Positions 1-9,890 of a stretch of DNA of 64,000 nt are shown piece after piece (position 1 is the stretch's first letter; every line of letters starts with the position of its first letter). The position numbers were made by a program, and so were the translations under genes. The stretch lies in assembly GCA_945865925.1 (NCBI GenBank), contig CAMBFG010000002.1:218805-282804 (forward strand), in the 5' to 3' direction. The notes under the pieces are model-generated. The model had not been told where the DNA came from. It made no database searches and worked only from the letters and a program-made list of their open reading frames with translations. This DNA comes from Dehalococcoides mccartyi. Its GTDB lineage: Bacteria > Chloroflexota > Dehalococcoidia > UBA2979.

Positions 1-69
1 CTGGGAGCAGCCTTGGGTCTGTGATCGGTCACGATTGCTCCGCCAGTGGCCTTATTTGCTCGTGCCCAA

Positions 70-3069
70 TCACAGCCGCGCCAGCAAATCCTCGACGCTG
101 TTGGTTACGCGGTACCGGAGATCCGGCGCATCGGCGGCAAGGGCCGCGAAGTGCGCGGTCCCGTACCGGATCTTCGTGGCCTCGTCATCGCGGAGGTCGC
201 CGAGGTCGAGCGTCCCCTTCGTCTCAACAACGAGGTACAGGCGCTGCACCCCATCCTGCTCGACCAAGACGGCCCAATCAGGGTTGTAGTCCCCTAGCGG
301 CGTCGGGACGCGGAACCATCGAGGCAGCTTCGCGTAGACCTTCACTGCGGTGTTTCGCTCGAGGTCTTCTGCGAAGGTCTGCTCGATGCCGGCCGAGTCG
401 AACACCACCTGCTCGTAGACGGATTTCGTCGTCTCCACGGTGTTTGTGAGATACGCCAGAAGCTCTTCCTGCTCGAACAGCTCCTGGGCGTAATACTCCC
501 CATCGCCGATCCGCTGGTACTTGATCCCGTCCGCCAGCGCGGTCCGCTTGCGGCCGTCGATGATCCGTCCAGCATCCTCCAAGAACTGTTGCGGGTTCAC
601 CTTGAAGTCGTCCAACCGCCCGCTCTCGACGAGGATGCGGTGAATGCTGCGGCGCGTGAGCTGCGTCCGATCCTGGAGGGCGGTGAGGATGTCCGGTAGT
701 GGCAGACTGTCATCCCCGGTCAGCGGGCTGAAGTCGGTAGCGCCTTCCTTCACGCCGACCATGCCGCGATCCTGAGTGATGGTGGCCTTCCGCCACTGGA
801 GCCGGCTCTTCGCGATGGGCGGTGACTCCTTGAGTGCCTTCGCGCACAGAGTGAGCAACGCCTCGTTGTCGAACGCAACTCGATACGTCGTCTTGTGTTT
901 GATCCGATCCCACAACTCGCGAAACTCCGGGCTGTCGAGGATGGCCCGGCGCGTCCGCACGGTGATGCGCTTGTCGCCGTCCTTCACCTCGAGGCGACGC
1001 GCGAGGTGCTTGAGGATGCTGGCTACGTGCTTCTGCGCGTCTGCGTCGAGGTCCGCCACGATGTCGAGGGTGTCATTTTGGAGGGCGGTGCGGAGGGTGT
1101 CGTTGACCTTGCCGTTCGCCTCGATGTAGCCCGCCTCACGGAGGCGTTCCCACAGCGCCTTCGAACGGTCGAACCCCAGCGGACGCGGGACGCCATCGCC
1201 ATCCAGCACGTTGACCTGGGCGAACTCCTGCGGTTCCACGATGCCGAACTGGATGCCGGTGTCTTCCTCGATCTCTTTCTGAAGATTCGCGGCGAAGTCT
1301 TCGTAGCGTTCCCGGGCGATCACCGTGAGGGTATTGATGTCGAAACCACGGCGGCGCTGGCCCGTCTGGTCGACGCAAATGCGGAGTCCGCGACCTATCG
1401 TCTGGCGGCGGCTCTGATCCGAGGACATCTCGCGGAGGGCACAGATCTGGAATACGTTAGGGTTGTCCCACCCCTCCCGCAGCGCGGAGTGGGAGAAGAT
1501 GAACTTCAGCGGCGTCTCGAAACTGAGCAGCCGCTCCTTGTCACGCATGATGAGGCTGTACGCACGCTCCGCCGCCTGGCGGCCGTTGTCGTTGCTCTCG
1601 GCGGTGTCGGTCCATCGCCGGTTGCGGTCGATGGAGAAGTAGCCGTCGTGCACCACCGAGGCGTCATGGACGAGATCGACCTCTCCGAAGAGTGTGCTGT
1701 AGTCCGGATGCTTTGAGGCCCGCTCGTATTCCTCCTCGAAGATGCGGGCGTAGTCACCTTGCACCTGGTTCCCGTCCTCGTCGTACTGACGGTAGAGATC
1801 CACACTCGGGATGAAGAAGAGCGAGAGCACCTTGATCCCCAGCGGACGCAGGCGCTTCTCCTTGTCGAGGTGCTCCTTAACCGTCCGCCGAATCATCTGG
1901 CGTTCGAGGCCGAGTTGGTCGACGTCGTTCCAGGCTTCGCCGGGGCGGAGGAACTGCACGTCGCCGGGGATACGCAGTTCCGCGAACTTGTCGCCCTTCG
2001 CCGAGCGGATCTCGCCGATGCTCACGTCGCGATAGAGCGCCCGCCCCGTCTCCTGCTCGAGGTCGGTGCCCGAGGTCAGCCAGCGCCGGGTGCGGGTCGC
2101 GGCCCCGCCCGTCGAAGCGACATCGAACTCGACCTCCGCCTCGACCTTCGTCTTCTGCCGCGTGCGGGTGTCGAGGAGCCGCACGTACGGGCGGTTGTAA
2201 GCATCCTCGACGGTCGCGGAGGCGACTTCGATCTGCTTCACGAGTTCTTGCTCGTACGCGTCGACGGGGTCGAGGCGGTAGACCATGTGGTGCTTATCGA
2301 CGTGGGTCGCCGAGTATCTCAACGTGCAGAGCGGCGCCAGATCCTCCAGCGCGCGCTTGCCCGCGCTGTCCGGGCCGGCGTCCACCTTTTGCGGCTCGTC
2401 CACGATCACGATCGGCCGGGTCTGCTTCACGAGGTTGATCAGGGGCTCGTCGTTCGTTTGCTCGCTAGGCTGGTAGAACCGGACGACGTTCCGCGCGCGC
2501 ATCGCGCTGGCGGTGATGACCATGACCTGGAGGTCGGCACTGGTGGCGAAGTTGCGCACCTGACCGGGCTTCGAGGAATCGTAGACGAAGTAGTTGTTCC
2601 CGGCGGAGAAGGGCAGGTTGTTGTGCAGGCCCCGCAGGTGCTCAGCGGTGATCTGAATGGTCTTGTACGTGCCCTCCCGAATGGCGATCGAGGGCACCAC
2701 GATGACGAACTTGGTAAACCCGTACGTCTGGTGCAACTTGAAGATCGTGCGCAGGTAAACGTACGTCTTGCCGGTGCCCGTCTCCATCTCAACCGTGAAG
2801 TCCATACTGCGCAACGCATCCGACGGACGCAGCCCGTTCCGCAACTGGACCTCCATTAGGTTGTCGCGGATCGCGTCGTCGAGGAGGAGCAGCCGGTTGC
2901 CCCGGCCCACGCCGTCCTCGTCAGGGAGGCCCAACTGTCCGGCCGCGAACGTGCGCGAGACGGTGAACTCCTGCTGCGCGAACTCCTGGCCGCGGAACAG
3001 GTCGACGATGGCGTCGATCGCCGCCTCCTGATGCGTCAGGTGAGGCTCGAAGTGGATCTGCATCGCCAT
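70..3069 (-). CDS. res: Type III-like restriction subunit Res (helicase-nuclease)
   Basis: A 999-aa DEAD/DEAH-type translocase/helicase with a C-terminal nuclease domain, the expected restriction partner of the Mod protein encoded just upstream. Visible motifs are Walker A GTGKT (near residue 98), a DEPQ box in place of DEAD/DEAH, a SAT-type motif III (YSATH), and a motif VI containing QTIGRGLR. Near the C-terminus there is a PD-(D/E)xK-like signature: NPDW followed about 18 residues later by VETKG. In this family ATP-driven translocation or switching leads to cleavage beside unmethylated sites. It is the last gene of a four-gene leftward operon, starting 2 nt after the Mod stop. ATG at 3069 and an in-frame ATG two codons later are both possible starts. 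All core motifs are intact. The left 69 bases of the window beyond its stop hold no recognisable gene. Confidence 0.93.
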   Translation of the reverse strand: MAMQIHFEPHLTHQEAAIDAIVDLFRGQEFAQQEFTVSRTFAAGQLGLPDEDGVGRGNRLLLLDDAIRDNLMEVQLRNGLRPSDALRSMDFTVEMETGTGKTYVYLRTIFKLHQTYGFTKFVIVVPSIAIREGTYKTIQITAEHLRGLHNNLPFSAGNNYFVYDSSKPGQVRNFATSADLQVMVITASAMRARNVVRFYQPSEQTNDEPLINLVKQTRPIVIVDEPQKVDAGPDSAGKRALEDLAPLCTLRYSATHVDKHHMVYRLDPVDAYEQELVKQIEVASATVEDAYNRPYVRLLDTRTRQKTKVEAEVEFDVASTGGAATRTRRWLTSGTDLEQETGRALYRDVSIGEIRSAKGDKFAELRIPGDVQFLRPGEAWNDVDQLGLERQMIRRTVKEHLDKEKRLRPLGIKVLSLFFIPSVDLYRQYDEDGNQVQGDYARIFEEEYERASKHPDYSTLFGEVDLVHDASVVHDGYFSIDRNRRWTDTAESNDNGRQAAERAYSLIMRDKERLLSFETPLKFIFSHSALREGWDNPNVFQICALREMSSDQSRRQTIGRGLRICVDQTGQRRRGFDINTLTVIARERYEDFAANLQKEIEEDTGIQFGIVEPQEFAQVNVLDGDGVPRPLGFDRSKALWERLREAGYIEANGKVNDTLRTALQNDTLDIVADLDADAQKHVASILKHLARRLEVKDGDKRITVRTRRAILDSPEFRELWDRIKHKTTYRVAFDNEALLTLCAKALKESPPIAKSRLQWRKATITQDRGMVGVKEGATDFSPLTGDDSLPLPDILTALQDRTQLTRRSIHRILVESGRLDDFKVNPQQFLEDAGRIIDGRKRTALADGIKYQRIGDGEYYAQELFEQEELLAYLTNTVETTKSVYEQVVFDSAGIEQTFAEDLERNTAVKVYAKLPRWFRVPTPLGDYNPDWAVLVEQDGVQRLYLVVETKGTLDLGDLRDDEATKIRYGTAHFAALAADAPDLRYRVTNSVEDLLARL

Positions 3070-3071
3070 CG

Positions 3072-4940
3072 CTAGATGCTCTTTACGTCGGTCAGCCCGT
3101 GCTGCCTGAGGATCTCAGCGAGGTTCGTCTTCGCAACGTCGCCGACGAACGCACTGTCCCGGAACACCACCCGCGTCTCACCCGCCGGAGCGAGTTCCTT
3201 GTGCCAGGCGACGATCCCTAGAGCCAAGGGCTCGGCGTCCTGCCGTTCGATCTGCGCGGCGAGGCACGCGAAGAGCGTCCCCGCGCCGATGCTCTGCACC
3301 GTCTTCTTCGCTATCTGCCGCTGCTCGATCGGCGCGGTCAGTTCGATGCCACGCTTCAGGAGCAGTTCGTAGAGGATGTCATCCTGAGTACGGTCGTCCC
3401 GCAGATTCGCTACAGCGGCATCGAGGCTGCCCGGCAGGTCGTCCCGATCTGGCGCCCACTCTCTGATATTGCTCGAATCGAGTTTGAGCACTCGAAAGCC
3501 GATGTCCCCTTTCACCATGGGACTCCGCTCGGCGAGCTTGATCCCAGCCCGCCGAACTCGCTGCTTCGTGACGTCGGCGATGGTCCGGAAATCGTCGCGC
3601 CCCGTCGGCTCAGGCAATTGCACAAGGATGAACCTGCGGCGACCACCGTCGTCGCTATTGACGTTCAGCACGGCCTGCGCAGTGGTGCCTGACCCGGCGA
3701 AAAAATCAAGCACTAGCCCATCTGCATCAGTGCCAATCCGGAGCATTCGCTCGATTAGCCTCACGGGCTTGGGAGTATCGAATACCGATTCCGAACTTTC
3801 GAAATCAAGGAGCTCGAGCATCCCCTTCTTGGCCTCTTGAGTATGGCCTACTTCCTTGTACCCCCAGAATGTTTGCGGGACGCGCCCATCCTTGACCTCG
3901 GATCGGAAGATCTTGGGGGCAGGGACATTGTTGCCCTCTTCGCCCCACCAAATTCTGCCATCGCGATCTAGCTCGTCGAAGCGTGACCTCGAGAGTCTCC
4001 AGTAGCTGCCGCTCGGGGGTCCAGGAATGACGCGACCTCCGGGGCAAGTGATCGAATATGTGCCCTTGCTGTAGTAATTCCGGGCCGCCAGATTGTTGGG
4101 GCGCCAGTCGCCGCGAGGGTCGTGGTCCGGATTGCGATAGACGGCGTTCTGCTCGTCCGTCCGCGGTAGGAGTAACGGCCGCCAACTGTCCGCGTCTCTG
4201 GCGTAGATCAATACGTACTCGTGATCCTCGGAGAAATGCTTGGCGCTGCTCTTAGGGGCGTACACCTTCTGCCAGATCACCGAAGCGATGAAGTTTTCGT
4301 TGCCGAACACCTCATCCATCAAGAGACGCAAGGCCGCTACTTCGTGGTCGTCGATGCTGATGAAGATCACACCATCCGGACGGAGCATCTCGCGAGCGAG
4401 CAGCATCCGCGGATACATCATGCCTAGCCAATTCGTGTGGAACCTCCCCGATGTCTCGACGTTTGACGAGATACGGCCAACGTTCCCGACTTGCCCCGTG
4501 ACTTCAAGGTAGTTCCGGATGTTGTCCGTGAAGTCATCTGGATATACGAAGTCGCCGCCAGTGTTATACGGCGGATCGATGTAGATCAGCTGTACCTCGC
4601 CCGCGTATGACTTCTGAAGAAGCTTCAGCACTTCGAGGTTGTCACCTTCGATGATTAGATTCTGCGTCGTATCCCAATCGACGCTCTCGGCAGGCGCCGG
4701 TCGGAGCGTCCCCATTGAGGGCGTGAGCGCGAGGCGCCGGGCAGCGCGCTTCCCGCGCCACGTCAAGCCATATTTCTCGTCGCCGTCGTCGATCGCGTCG
4801 CCGAGCAACTGCCGGAGGGCGTCGAAGTCGACCTGGCCTTCGGTGAACGCCGCAGGGAACAGCGCGTGCAAGGCCTCGATGTTCGCCGTAACGACGTCCG
4901 CGGACTGCGTGCCAGGATCGCCAGCCGTCAGCTTCTCCAT
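3072..4940 (-). CDS. mod: Type III-like site-specific DNA methyltransferase (Mod)
   Basis: A 622-aa adenine-N6/cytosine-N4 methyltransferase. The catalytic motif IV (DPPYNTG, near residue 123) precedes the SAM-binding motif I (FFAGSGTT, near residue 417), which is the beta-class order typical of type III Mod subunits. The stretch between them holds the presumed target-recognition region. An upstream GDNLEVLK block is also typical of this family. Mod would methylate one strand of an asymmetric site, and the recognition sequence cannot be read from the gene. It lies 11 nt after the DUF4391 gene and 2 nt before res, so it is co-transcribed with both. The length is normal and no damage is seen. 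Confidence 0.93.
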   Translation of the reverse strand: MEKLTAGDPGTQSADVVTANIEALHALFPAAFTEGQVDFDALRQLLGDAIDDGDEKYGLTWRGKRAARRLALTPSMGTLRPAPAESVDWDTTQNLIIEGDNLEVLKLLQKSYAGEVQLIYIDPPYNTGGDFVYPDDFTDNIRNYLEVTGQVGNVGRISSNVETSGRFHTNWLGMMYPRMLLAREMLRPDGVIFISIDDHEVAALRLLMDEVFGNENFIASVIWQKVYAPKSSAKHFSEDHEYVLIYARDADSWRPLLLPRTDEQNAVYRNPDHDPRGDWRPNNLAARNYYSKGTYSITCPGGRVIPGPPSGSYWRLSRSRFDELDRDGRIWWGEEGNNVPAPKIFRSEVKDGRVPQTFWGYKEVGHTQEAKKGMLELLDFESSESVFDTPKPVRLIERMLRIGTDADGLVLDFFAGSGTTAQAVLNVNSDDGGRRRFILVQLPEPTGRDDFRTIADVTKQRVRRAGIKLAERSPMVKGDIGFRVLKLDSSNIREWAPDRDDLPGSLDAAVANLRDDRTQDDILYELLLKRGIELTAPIEQRQIAKKTVQSIGAGTLFACLAAQIERQDAEPLALGIVAWHKELAPAGETRVVFRDSAFVGDVAKTNLAEILRQHGLTDVKSI

Positions 4941-4951
4941 ACGTGGTACCC

Positions 4952-5710
4952 CTAGAGTGCGCCGACGGCGATGGCCCGCTCGGCTTCCAATCGCTGGATC
5001 GTGAGGTTCAGACGGACCAGCCTGTTCACTTGCTTTTCGATCCGCGCGGACGCTCGGAGCGTCGCAATCTCGCGCTGCAACTCGGCGTGGCGCAGGAGCG
5101 CCCCGCGGCGGGTGGCGGCGGCCTCGGCGGTTTGGGGGAGTGTAAAGGTGCCGGTGACAACCGAGGCTGACAATGCGGAGACGCGGTCGATCCAGCCCTG
5201 GTAGAGCGTATAGAGGTCAGTCCTCGGCGAACCGGCGAGCGCCAGGCTGGCGAGGAACGCGGCCTCCATTGGCGAAGGTCGATCCGGACGGAACACTCCG
5301 GTGCGCTCTACCGATTCGATCACGACCTCGCCCGACTGTCCCAGCGACCACCGCTTGTGCGCCAGAGAGATGGAGACACCCTCGTCCTCCTCGCTCACCA
5401 GCACTACGGGGTAGGGGATGGCCCGGTGGATCAGCTCGGTGAGGCGGGCCGCTTTCGCCTGCGGGCGCAGCGACACCGTCGTCACGGCAACTTCGAGGTA
5501 CTCGCGCACGTCATCCCGGAACACTGGCACGCCGGCGGTCGATGGCTTGAGCGCCGCAACCCAGACGATCGCCTCGATACCGTCCTGGATCTGGCGCTTG
5601 TCTGCCGAGGTGGGCGCGCCGTGTTCAAGCAGCAGCGTCTTCGGGACGCGCCGGTCCACGCGCGCGCCCGGCGGGAGCCCAAGCGCCTCGACCACCCGGG
5701 CGAGCGACAC
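4952..5710 (-). CDS. DUF4391 family protein in the restriction-helicase operon
   Basis: A 252-aa protein that I match from memory to the DUF4391 family, which is regularly found beside helicase and type III methyltransferase genes. It has no enzymatic motif I can point to. The C-terminal third is rich in Arg, Leu and Glu (RHAELQREIATL, then RLVRLNLTIQRLEAE) and probably forms a coiled coil, which fits an adaptor or specificity role within a multi-subunit complex. The start is GTG at 5710, only 2 nt after the helicase stop, so translation is probably coupled. The domain name is a recollection; the operon position is directly visible. Confidence 0.75.
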   Translation of the reverse strand: MSLARVVEALGLPPGARVDRRVPKTLLLEHGAPTSADKRQIQDGIEAIVWVAALKPSTAGVPVFRDDVREYLEVAVTTVSLRPQAKAARLTELIHRAIPYPVVLVSEEDEGVSISLAHKRWSLGQSGEVVIESVERTGVFRPDRPSPMEAAFLASLALAGSPRTDLYTLYQGWIDRVSALSASVVTGTFTLPQTAEAAATRRGALLRHAELQREIATLRASARIEKQVNRLVRLNLTIQRLEAERAIAVGAL

Positions 5711-5712
5711 CT

Positions 5713-8700
5713 CTACTCCTGCGGCAACACAACGAGGTACGTCAGCACCTCGAAGTCGTCGATGCCGTGGAACTCTCCCTTGAGGGCGTGCGTGCCGCCA
5801 GGCGTGAAGAGGCTGGCAATTGCGCGCTCTTCGCCCTTGCCCACGATCGACCCCACGGCCTGCGCCAGCAGATCGTGCGTTGCGCCCATCTCGCGCCCGC
5901 CCTTCGTCGCACGGTCGAACCGTGTGACTGCCTCGGTGTCCGGTACCTCGCGCCCGCCAGTGAGGCGCTTCAGCCGGTCGAGCACCTGTTTCGCTTGAGC
6001 GAACGGCAGCAGCACGGCCCCGTCTTCGCCCACGTGGACGACGTAGTGAGGCGCCAGGGGATAGGCGGGATCGGCAGCCTTCAGGACGCCCTCACCAACG
6101 GCGCGAAGGCAGAAGACCACGCCCGGTGGGATATCCGCGTCCGGCGTCGTGGTGACGGCGAAGGTACCGAACGGCAGCCCCTCGATCTCTCCAGGATGCG
6201 CCCTCGCGAACCCCGCGAGGTCGATGCGGAAGTCGTTCAGCGTGAGATCGGTGATCGAGACCCCGCTCGACAGATCCTCGAGGTCGATCACCGTGTCCTG
6301 GAGCTTGAGCAGCTGCTCTCGCCGGTACTCCAGATCGTTCATCTGGTTGCCGGCCTGATACTCGATGACGTTCTCTTCACCCGTCGCGGAGATGTCAAGC
6401 AACACCATCTTCCCGCTCACCCGTTGCTCCAGGTTGATGTACTCCTCTAGCTCGATATTCGGCCAGAAGTTCACCAGCTGGATGCGCGCGTTCGGCGAGC
6501 CGATCCGGTCGATCCGCCCGAACCGCTGGATGATCCGCACGGGATTCCAGTGGATGTCGAAGTTCACAACGGTGTCGCAGTCCTGGAGGTTCTGCCCCTC
6601 GCTGATGCAGTCGGTCGCGATCAGCAGTTCGATCTCGCCATCGCCATCGAACTCCGCGGGGCGCTCCTTCGCTCGCGGCGCGAACGCGCTGAGGATGCTG
6701 CCCATATCGCGCCGGAGACCGGGTAACGTTGCTTGGTTGCCCCCTGTCCCTGTGACCATCGCCGAATGCACACCCAATTCGCTCGTGGCCCACGGTGCGA
6801 TCTCGCCGTAGAGATAGCGGGCCGTGTCCGCGAACGCTGTGAAGATCAGCACCTTCTTGTTCCCGGGGTTGAGCGGTGTCCGGATCTTCTCGCGGATCAC
6901 GTCGCGAAGCGCCTCGATCTTGGCATCGCGCACTGCATCGATTTGCTCGGCGGCGTCGAGGAGACGCCGAATGCGGTCGCGGTCTTCGGTGAGGTCTTGC
7001 CGCCACCGAACGAGGTCCATGTCCTTCAGGAGCACCTTGACCTTGCGGCCGACTGCCAGACTCTCGAACAAGGGATCGTCGGCATCGAAGTCCTCGATAT
7101 CGATTTCGTCGAAGTCCTCCGCTTGGTTCGCAATCCGGGCCAGCGTTCGTTCGATGTCCTCGAACTGCCGGCGGAGAGTGAGGCTGAACGAGACGACGGA
7201 ACTCTCCATGCGCTTCAGGACGTTCACCCGGAGGAGGTGGATGAGGCTCGCCTCGCGATCTGCCTGCCGGAAGAAGCCGTTGCCGCCTCGGATCTGCTGG
7301 CGATACCGCTCGTCGTACGCAGCTTGTCGGCTGGGTAGGAGGTACTGCAGCGGCGCGTACACGGCCAGAGTCAGCCGGCGGATCTCGTTGTTGATCTCCC
7401 GAACTGGCTGGAACTCGCCGCGACGATCCACGTCCGGCCGCAGATTGATCGGCTTCAGGCGCTCCGGGAACGCGCCGACCTCATCGAGCCCGTAGTACTT
7501 CTGGATGTGCTTGCGGGACCGCGCGATGGTGAGGAGGTCCAGCAGCTTGAAGTAGTCGAACCCCAGCATGTCCAGGAGCCGCTCCGGGCGCCTTGCCGCG
7601 TCGGGTAATTCGAGCCAGCGTTTGAACTGTGACTGCGCCAGGCGGACAGTGCCCTCGATGCTGCGGACGCCGTGATCTTCAAGCGCACCGTCCTCGCCTT
7701 CAGTCACGAACGCGATCTGGTTCTTCAAGTCGGCTAGGCGGTTGTTGACCGGCGTTGCCGAGAGCATCAGCACCCGCGTCTTCACGCCCTCTTTGATGAT
7801 CCGTCGCATCAGCCGGTCGTACCGGGTTTCACCCGTGTTGGAGGCATTCTTATTCCGGAAGTTGTGCGACTCGTCGATCACGACCAGGTCGTAGTTCCCC
7901 CAGTTCACGTATGACAGGTCGATGTCGCCCGACAGTCCACCATCGCGGGACAGGTCAGTGTGGTTCAAGACGTCATAGTTGAATCGGTCCGACGCCAAGA
8001 TGTTGCGGCGATCGTTCGACTTGTAGAGGGTCCAGTTGTCCCGGAGGCGCTTGGGGACCAGTACCAGCACTCGATCGTTCCGCAGCTCGTGATACTTGAT
8101 GATCGCGAGCGCCTCGAACGTCTTACCGAGGCCGACGCTGTCCGCGATGATGCACCCGCCGAACCGTTCGAGCTTGTCGATCGCGCCGAGCACACCGTCG
8201 CGTTGGAACTTGAAGAGTTTCTTCCAGATCGTCGTCTCTCGGATGCCAGTTGCCGACTTGATGATCCGGTCCTCGTCGAGATCACCTTCGGAGCCCTGGA
8301 AGAGGTACCGGAGGGTGAGGAAGTAGATCAGCGCAGGTGATCGGTCGTCACTCAGTGCGCGGACCTCGGCGAGAAGAGTGCGCTTGGCCTCGTCACCGCC
8401 CGGTAGCCCGTTCCACAGAGTCTCGAACCACTGGCAGAGGCGCTCGGCTTCGCCTGCCGCGTCGGTCACCTGCACGAGGCTCAGGTCACTGGTCGGCGTG
8501 ATGCCGAGCCCGGAGGTAGTGAGGGAGCAGGTACCTGTGATGGCGGTGCCGGCCTCACCGACTTCCGATCTGGCGATCAATGCAGACTGAGGGATCGCCC
8601 CCCGCGCGGTACGCACCTCGACGGTCGCCTCCAGCCACGCGGCGACTTCCCGAGCGAGCCAGCGCGTCTGGAGCGAATTCCGATAGCTCCGATCGGCCTC

Positions 8701-8904
8701 CCCACCGAGGAGCCCGAGTCCTCCCTCCGGCAGCGGCGGGAGAACCATCCGGGATTTCGACAGCCGGCCCAGAAGGTCTCGAACCTCCTGGAACGCGAAC
8801 ACCGACAGCGTGGATGTGGCGATGTCCAGCGTCGACCCCGGCGCGAGTGCCGCGCGGAGTTCATCGACGACTCGCTCGCCGCCGGTGTTGGCCAAGAGTT
8901 TCAT
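5713..8904 (-). CDS. SNF2-type helicase with N-terminal PLD-like domain
   Basis: A 1063-aa protein and the first gene of the leftward defence operon. Residues 1 to about 180 look like a phospholipase-D-like/restriction-associated module (GSTLDIAT near the start, then TGTCSLTTSGLG, where a catalytic HKD motif would be expected but is not intact). Residues from about 240 onward form a superfamily-2 SNF2 helicase: a Walker A-like DSVGLGKT, a DESHNF Walker B box, LSATPVNN (motif III), and a helicase C domain with TDCISEGQNLQ and QRFGRIDRIG (motif VI). SNF2 proteins move on double-stranded DNA. In this operon it probably acts with Mod and Res. The start is ATG at 8904, facing the divergent QueC-like module across 218 nt. 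Confidence 0.88.
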   Translation of the reverse strand: MKLLANTGGERVVDELRAALAPGSTLDIATSTLSVFAFQEVRDLLGRLSKSRMVLPPLPEGGLGLLGGEADRSYRNSLQTRWLAREVAAWLEATVEVRTARGAIPQSALIARSEVGEAGTAITGTCSLTTSGLGITPTSDLSLVQVTDAAGEAERLCQWFETLWNGLPGGDEAKRTLLAEVRALSDDRSPALIYFLTLRYLFQGSEGDLDEDRIIKSATGIRETTIWKKLFKFQRDGVLGAIDKLERFGGCIIADSVGLGKTFEALAIIKYHELRNDRVLVLVPKRLRDNWTLYKSNDRRNILASDRFNYDVLNHTDLSRDGGLSGDIDLSYVNWGNYDLVVIDESHNFRNKNASNTGETRYDRLMRRIIKEGVKTRVLMLSATPVNNRLADLKNQIAFVTEGEDGALEDHGVRSIEGTVRLAQSQFKRWLELPDAARRPERLLDMLGFDYFKLLDLLTIARSRKHIQKYYGLDEVGAFPERLKPINLRPDVDRRGEFQPVREINNEIRRLTLAVYAPLQYLLPSRQAAYDERYRQQIRGGNGFFRQADREASLIHLLRVNVLKRMESSVVSFSLTLRRQFEDIERTLARIANQAEDFDEIDIEDFDADDPLFESLAVGRKVKVLLKDMDLVRWRQDLTEDRDRIRRLLDAAEQIDAVRDAKIEALRDVIREKIRTPLNPGNKKVLIFTAFADTARYLYGEIAPWATSELGVHSAMVTGTGGNQATLPGLRRDMGSILSAFAPRAKERPAEFDGDGEIELLIATDCISEGQNLQDCDTVVNFDIHWNPVRIIQRFGRIDRIGSPNARIQLVNFWPNIELEEYINLEQRVSGKMVLLDISATGEENVIEYQAGNQMNDLEYRREQLLKLQDTVIDLEDLSSGVSITDLTLNDFRIDLAGFARAHPGEIEGLPFGTFAVTTTPDADIPPGVVFCLRAVGEGVLKAADPAYPLAPHYVVHVGEDGAVLLPFAQAKQVLDRLKRLTGGREVPDTEAVTRFDRATKGGREMGATHDLLAQAVGSIVGKGEERAIASLFTPGGTHALKGEFHGIDDFEVLTYLVVLPQE

Positions 8905-9122
8905 CGGCCACCCTCGAATCTGAGTCCGGATGGTACCTCGCCTGAGAGCGTGTTCAGCGGTGCCGGGTCAACTGACCCACTAACCAGTTGTTACCGCCAT
9001 CTGAAGAGACACCAGCCTGACAATTCGACGGCCCGCGAGCAGGAACTGCCACACCACATCCGCGGTCGCGTCGGGTTCCTGTATAACTGGCCGACGTCTC
9101 AGCCGGATTCGAGGGTGCCAGC
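8905..9122. promoter_or_regulatory. Divergent control region with overlapping inverted repeats
   Basis: This 218-nt gap separates the leftward restriction-helicase operon from the rightward QueC-like module. It contains two overlapping inverted repeats: GGGTCA-AC-TGACCC at 8965-8978, and CAACTG (8969-8974) with CAGTTG (8985-8990) spaced by 10 nt. A TATAAC box preceded by TG at 9082-9087 is a candidate extended -10 element for the rightward genes, about 35 nt before the ATG at 9123. The repeats look like a repressor operator, but no dedicated regulator gene is seen next to them. Confidence 0.5.
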
Positions 9123-9890
9123 ATGGGCCACGTCCGCCTCGGTCGGCTCCCAAAGAGCAAACGCTGGCAGGCTGTCGTCGGCCTGATGGAGTCGGATGCG
9201 GGCTCGGCGAGCCGGATCGCCGCTGCGACGCTCCTCGCCTCCGAGGCGTACCTCCGAACGCTGGGTGCCGACTCCGCCGTCGTTCGCGCCTACGGCCTGC
9301 TCGTCGGACTGATGACCGCCGCCCGTCAAGGCGAGTTCGCGGCGGAAGCCGCCCGTCTCGGGCTTCGCGGGGAGGCGGGCACGTCCTCCCTCGCTTTCCT
9401 CGCAAGCGTTGCTGACGTCGCGCGTAGCGGAGCTGCGGCCGAAGCGGACGGGTCGCAGGCTGGCGAGTTTGCGGCGCTTGCGCTTCGGCGCGCCCTCATG
9501 GACACCGTCGCGACACAGTCGGTCGGCCTCTTCGGTTCGACTGTGGAAGACCTCCAGCGCGCCTTCCGCGCGCACTCAACCGAGCGCCAGTTCGGCGAGG
9601 TCTCCCGCCTGTTCTTTGGTGACTTCGTCTCACGTGTCCTCCAGTCTGCCCTCGACCGCGAGGCTCCCGGACGCCTCGGCGTCGCCGGAAGCAGCGATTT
9701 GCTCCGAGAGGTCGACCTGCACGCTCGTGAGTCAGCCGTGATCGTGAGGGACTTCGCCGGAGAGTGGCTCTCGAAAAAGCAGTTCGAGCGAGGCGACGCC
9801 GGAATCACGCGGCAGGACGTGGCAGGCTTTGTCGCGGTTGCCCTTCGGAAGTTGCGCAGCGAGATCAAGCGTGAGGGTGAGGAGGGATGA
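9123..9890 (+). CDS. Met-Gly-starting partner protein of the QueC-like enzyme
   Basis: A 255-aa, mostly helical protein of unknown function. It starts Met-Gly-His-Val-Arg-Leu-Gly, so removal of Met would expose an N-terminal glycine. The C-terminal part has the block IVRDFAGEWLSKKQFE followed by a final helix VAVALRKLRSEIKRE. I recall similar proteins paired with QueC-like genes in other bacteria, in the same position that QatB takes beside QatC, but it lacks the Gly-rich start I associate with classical QatB. A GAGGGT Shine-Dalgarno sequence lies 6 nt before the ATG, which supports this start. Its TGA overlaps the ATG of the next gene (ATGA), so the two are translationally coupled and probably act together. 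No catalytic motif is visible. Confidence 0.8.
   Translation: MGHVRLGRLPKSKRWQAVVGLMESDAGSASRIAAATLLASEAYLRTLGADSAVVRAYGLLVGLMTAARQGEFAAEAARLGLRGEAGTSSLAFLASVADVARSGAAAEADGSQAGEFAALALRRALMDTVATQSVGLFGSTVEDLQRAFRAHSTERQFGEVSRLFFGDFVSRVLQSALDREAPGRLGVAGSSDLLREVDLHARESAVIVRDFAGEWLSKKQFERGDAGITRQDVAGFVAVALRKLRSEIKREGEEG

Noticed and set aside
8160..8175. CGAACCGTTCG as a possible SOS box
   Set aside because: Spacing between half-sites is too short and it is inside the helicase gene.
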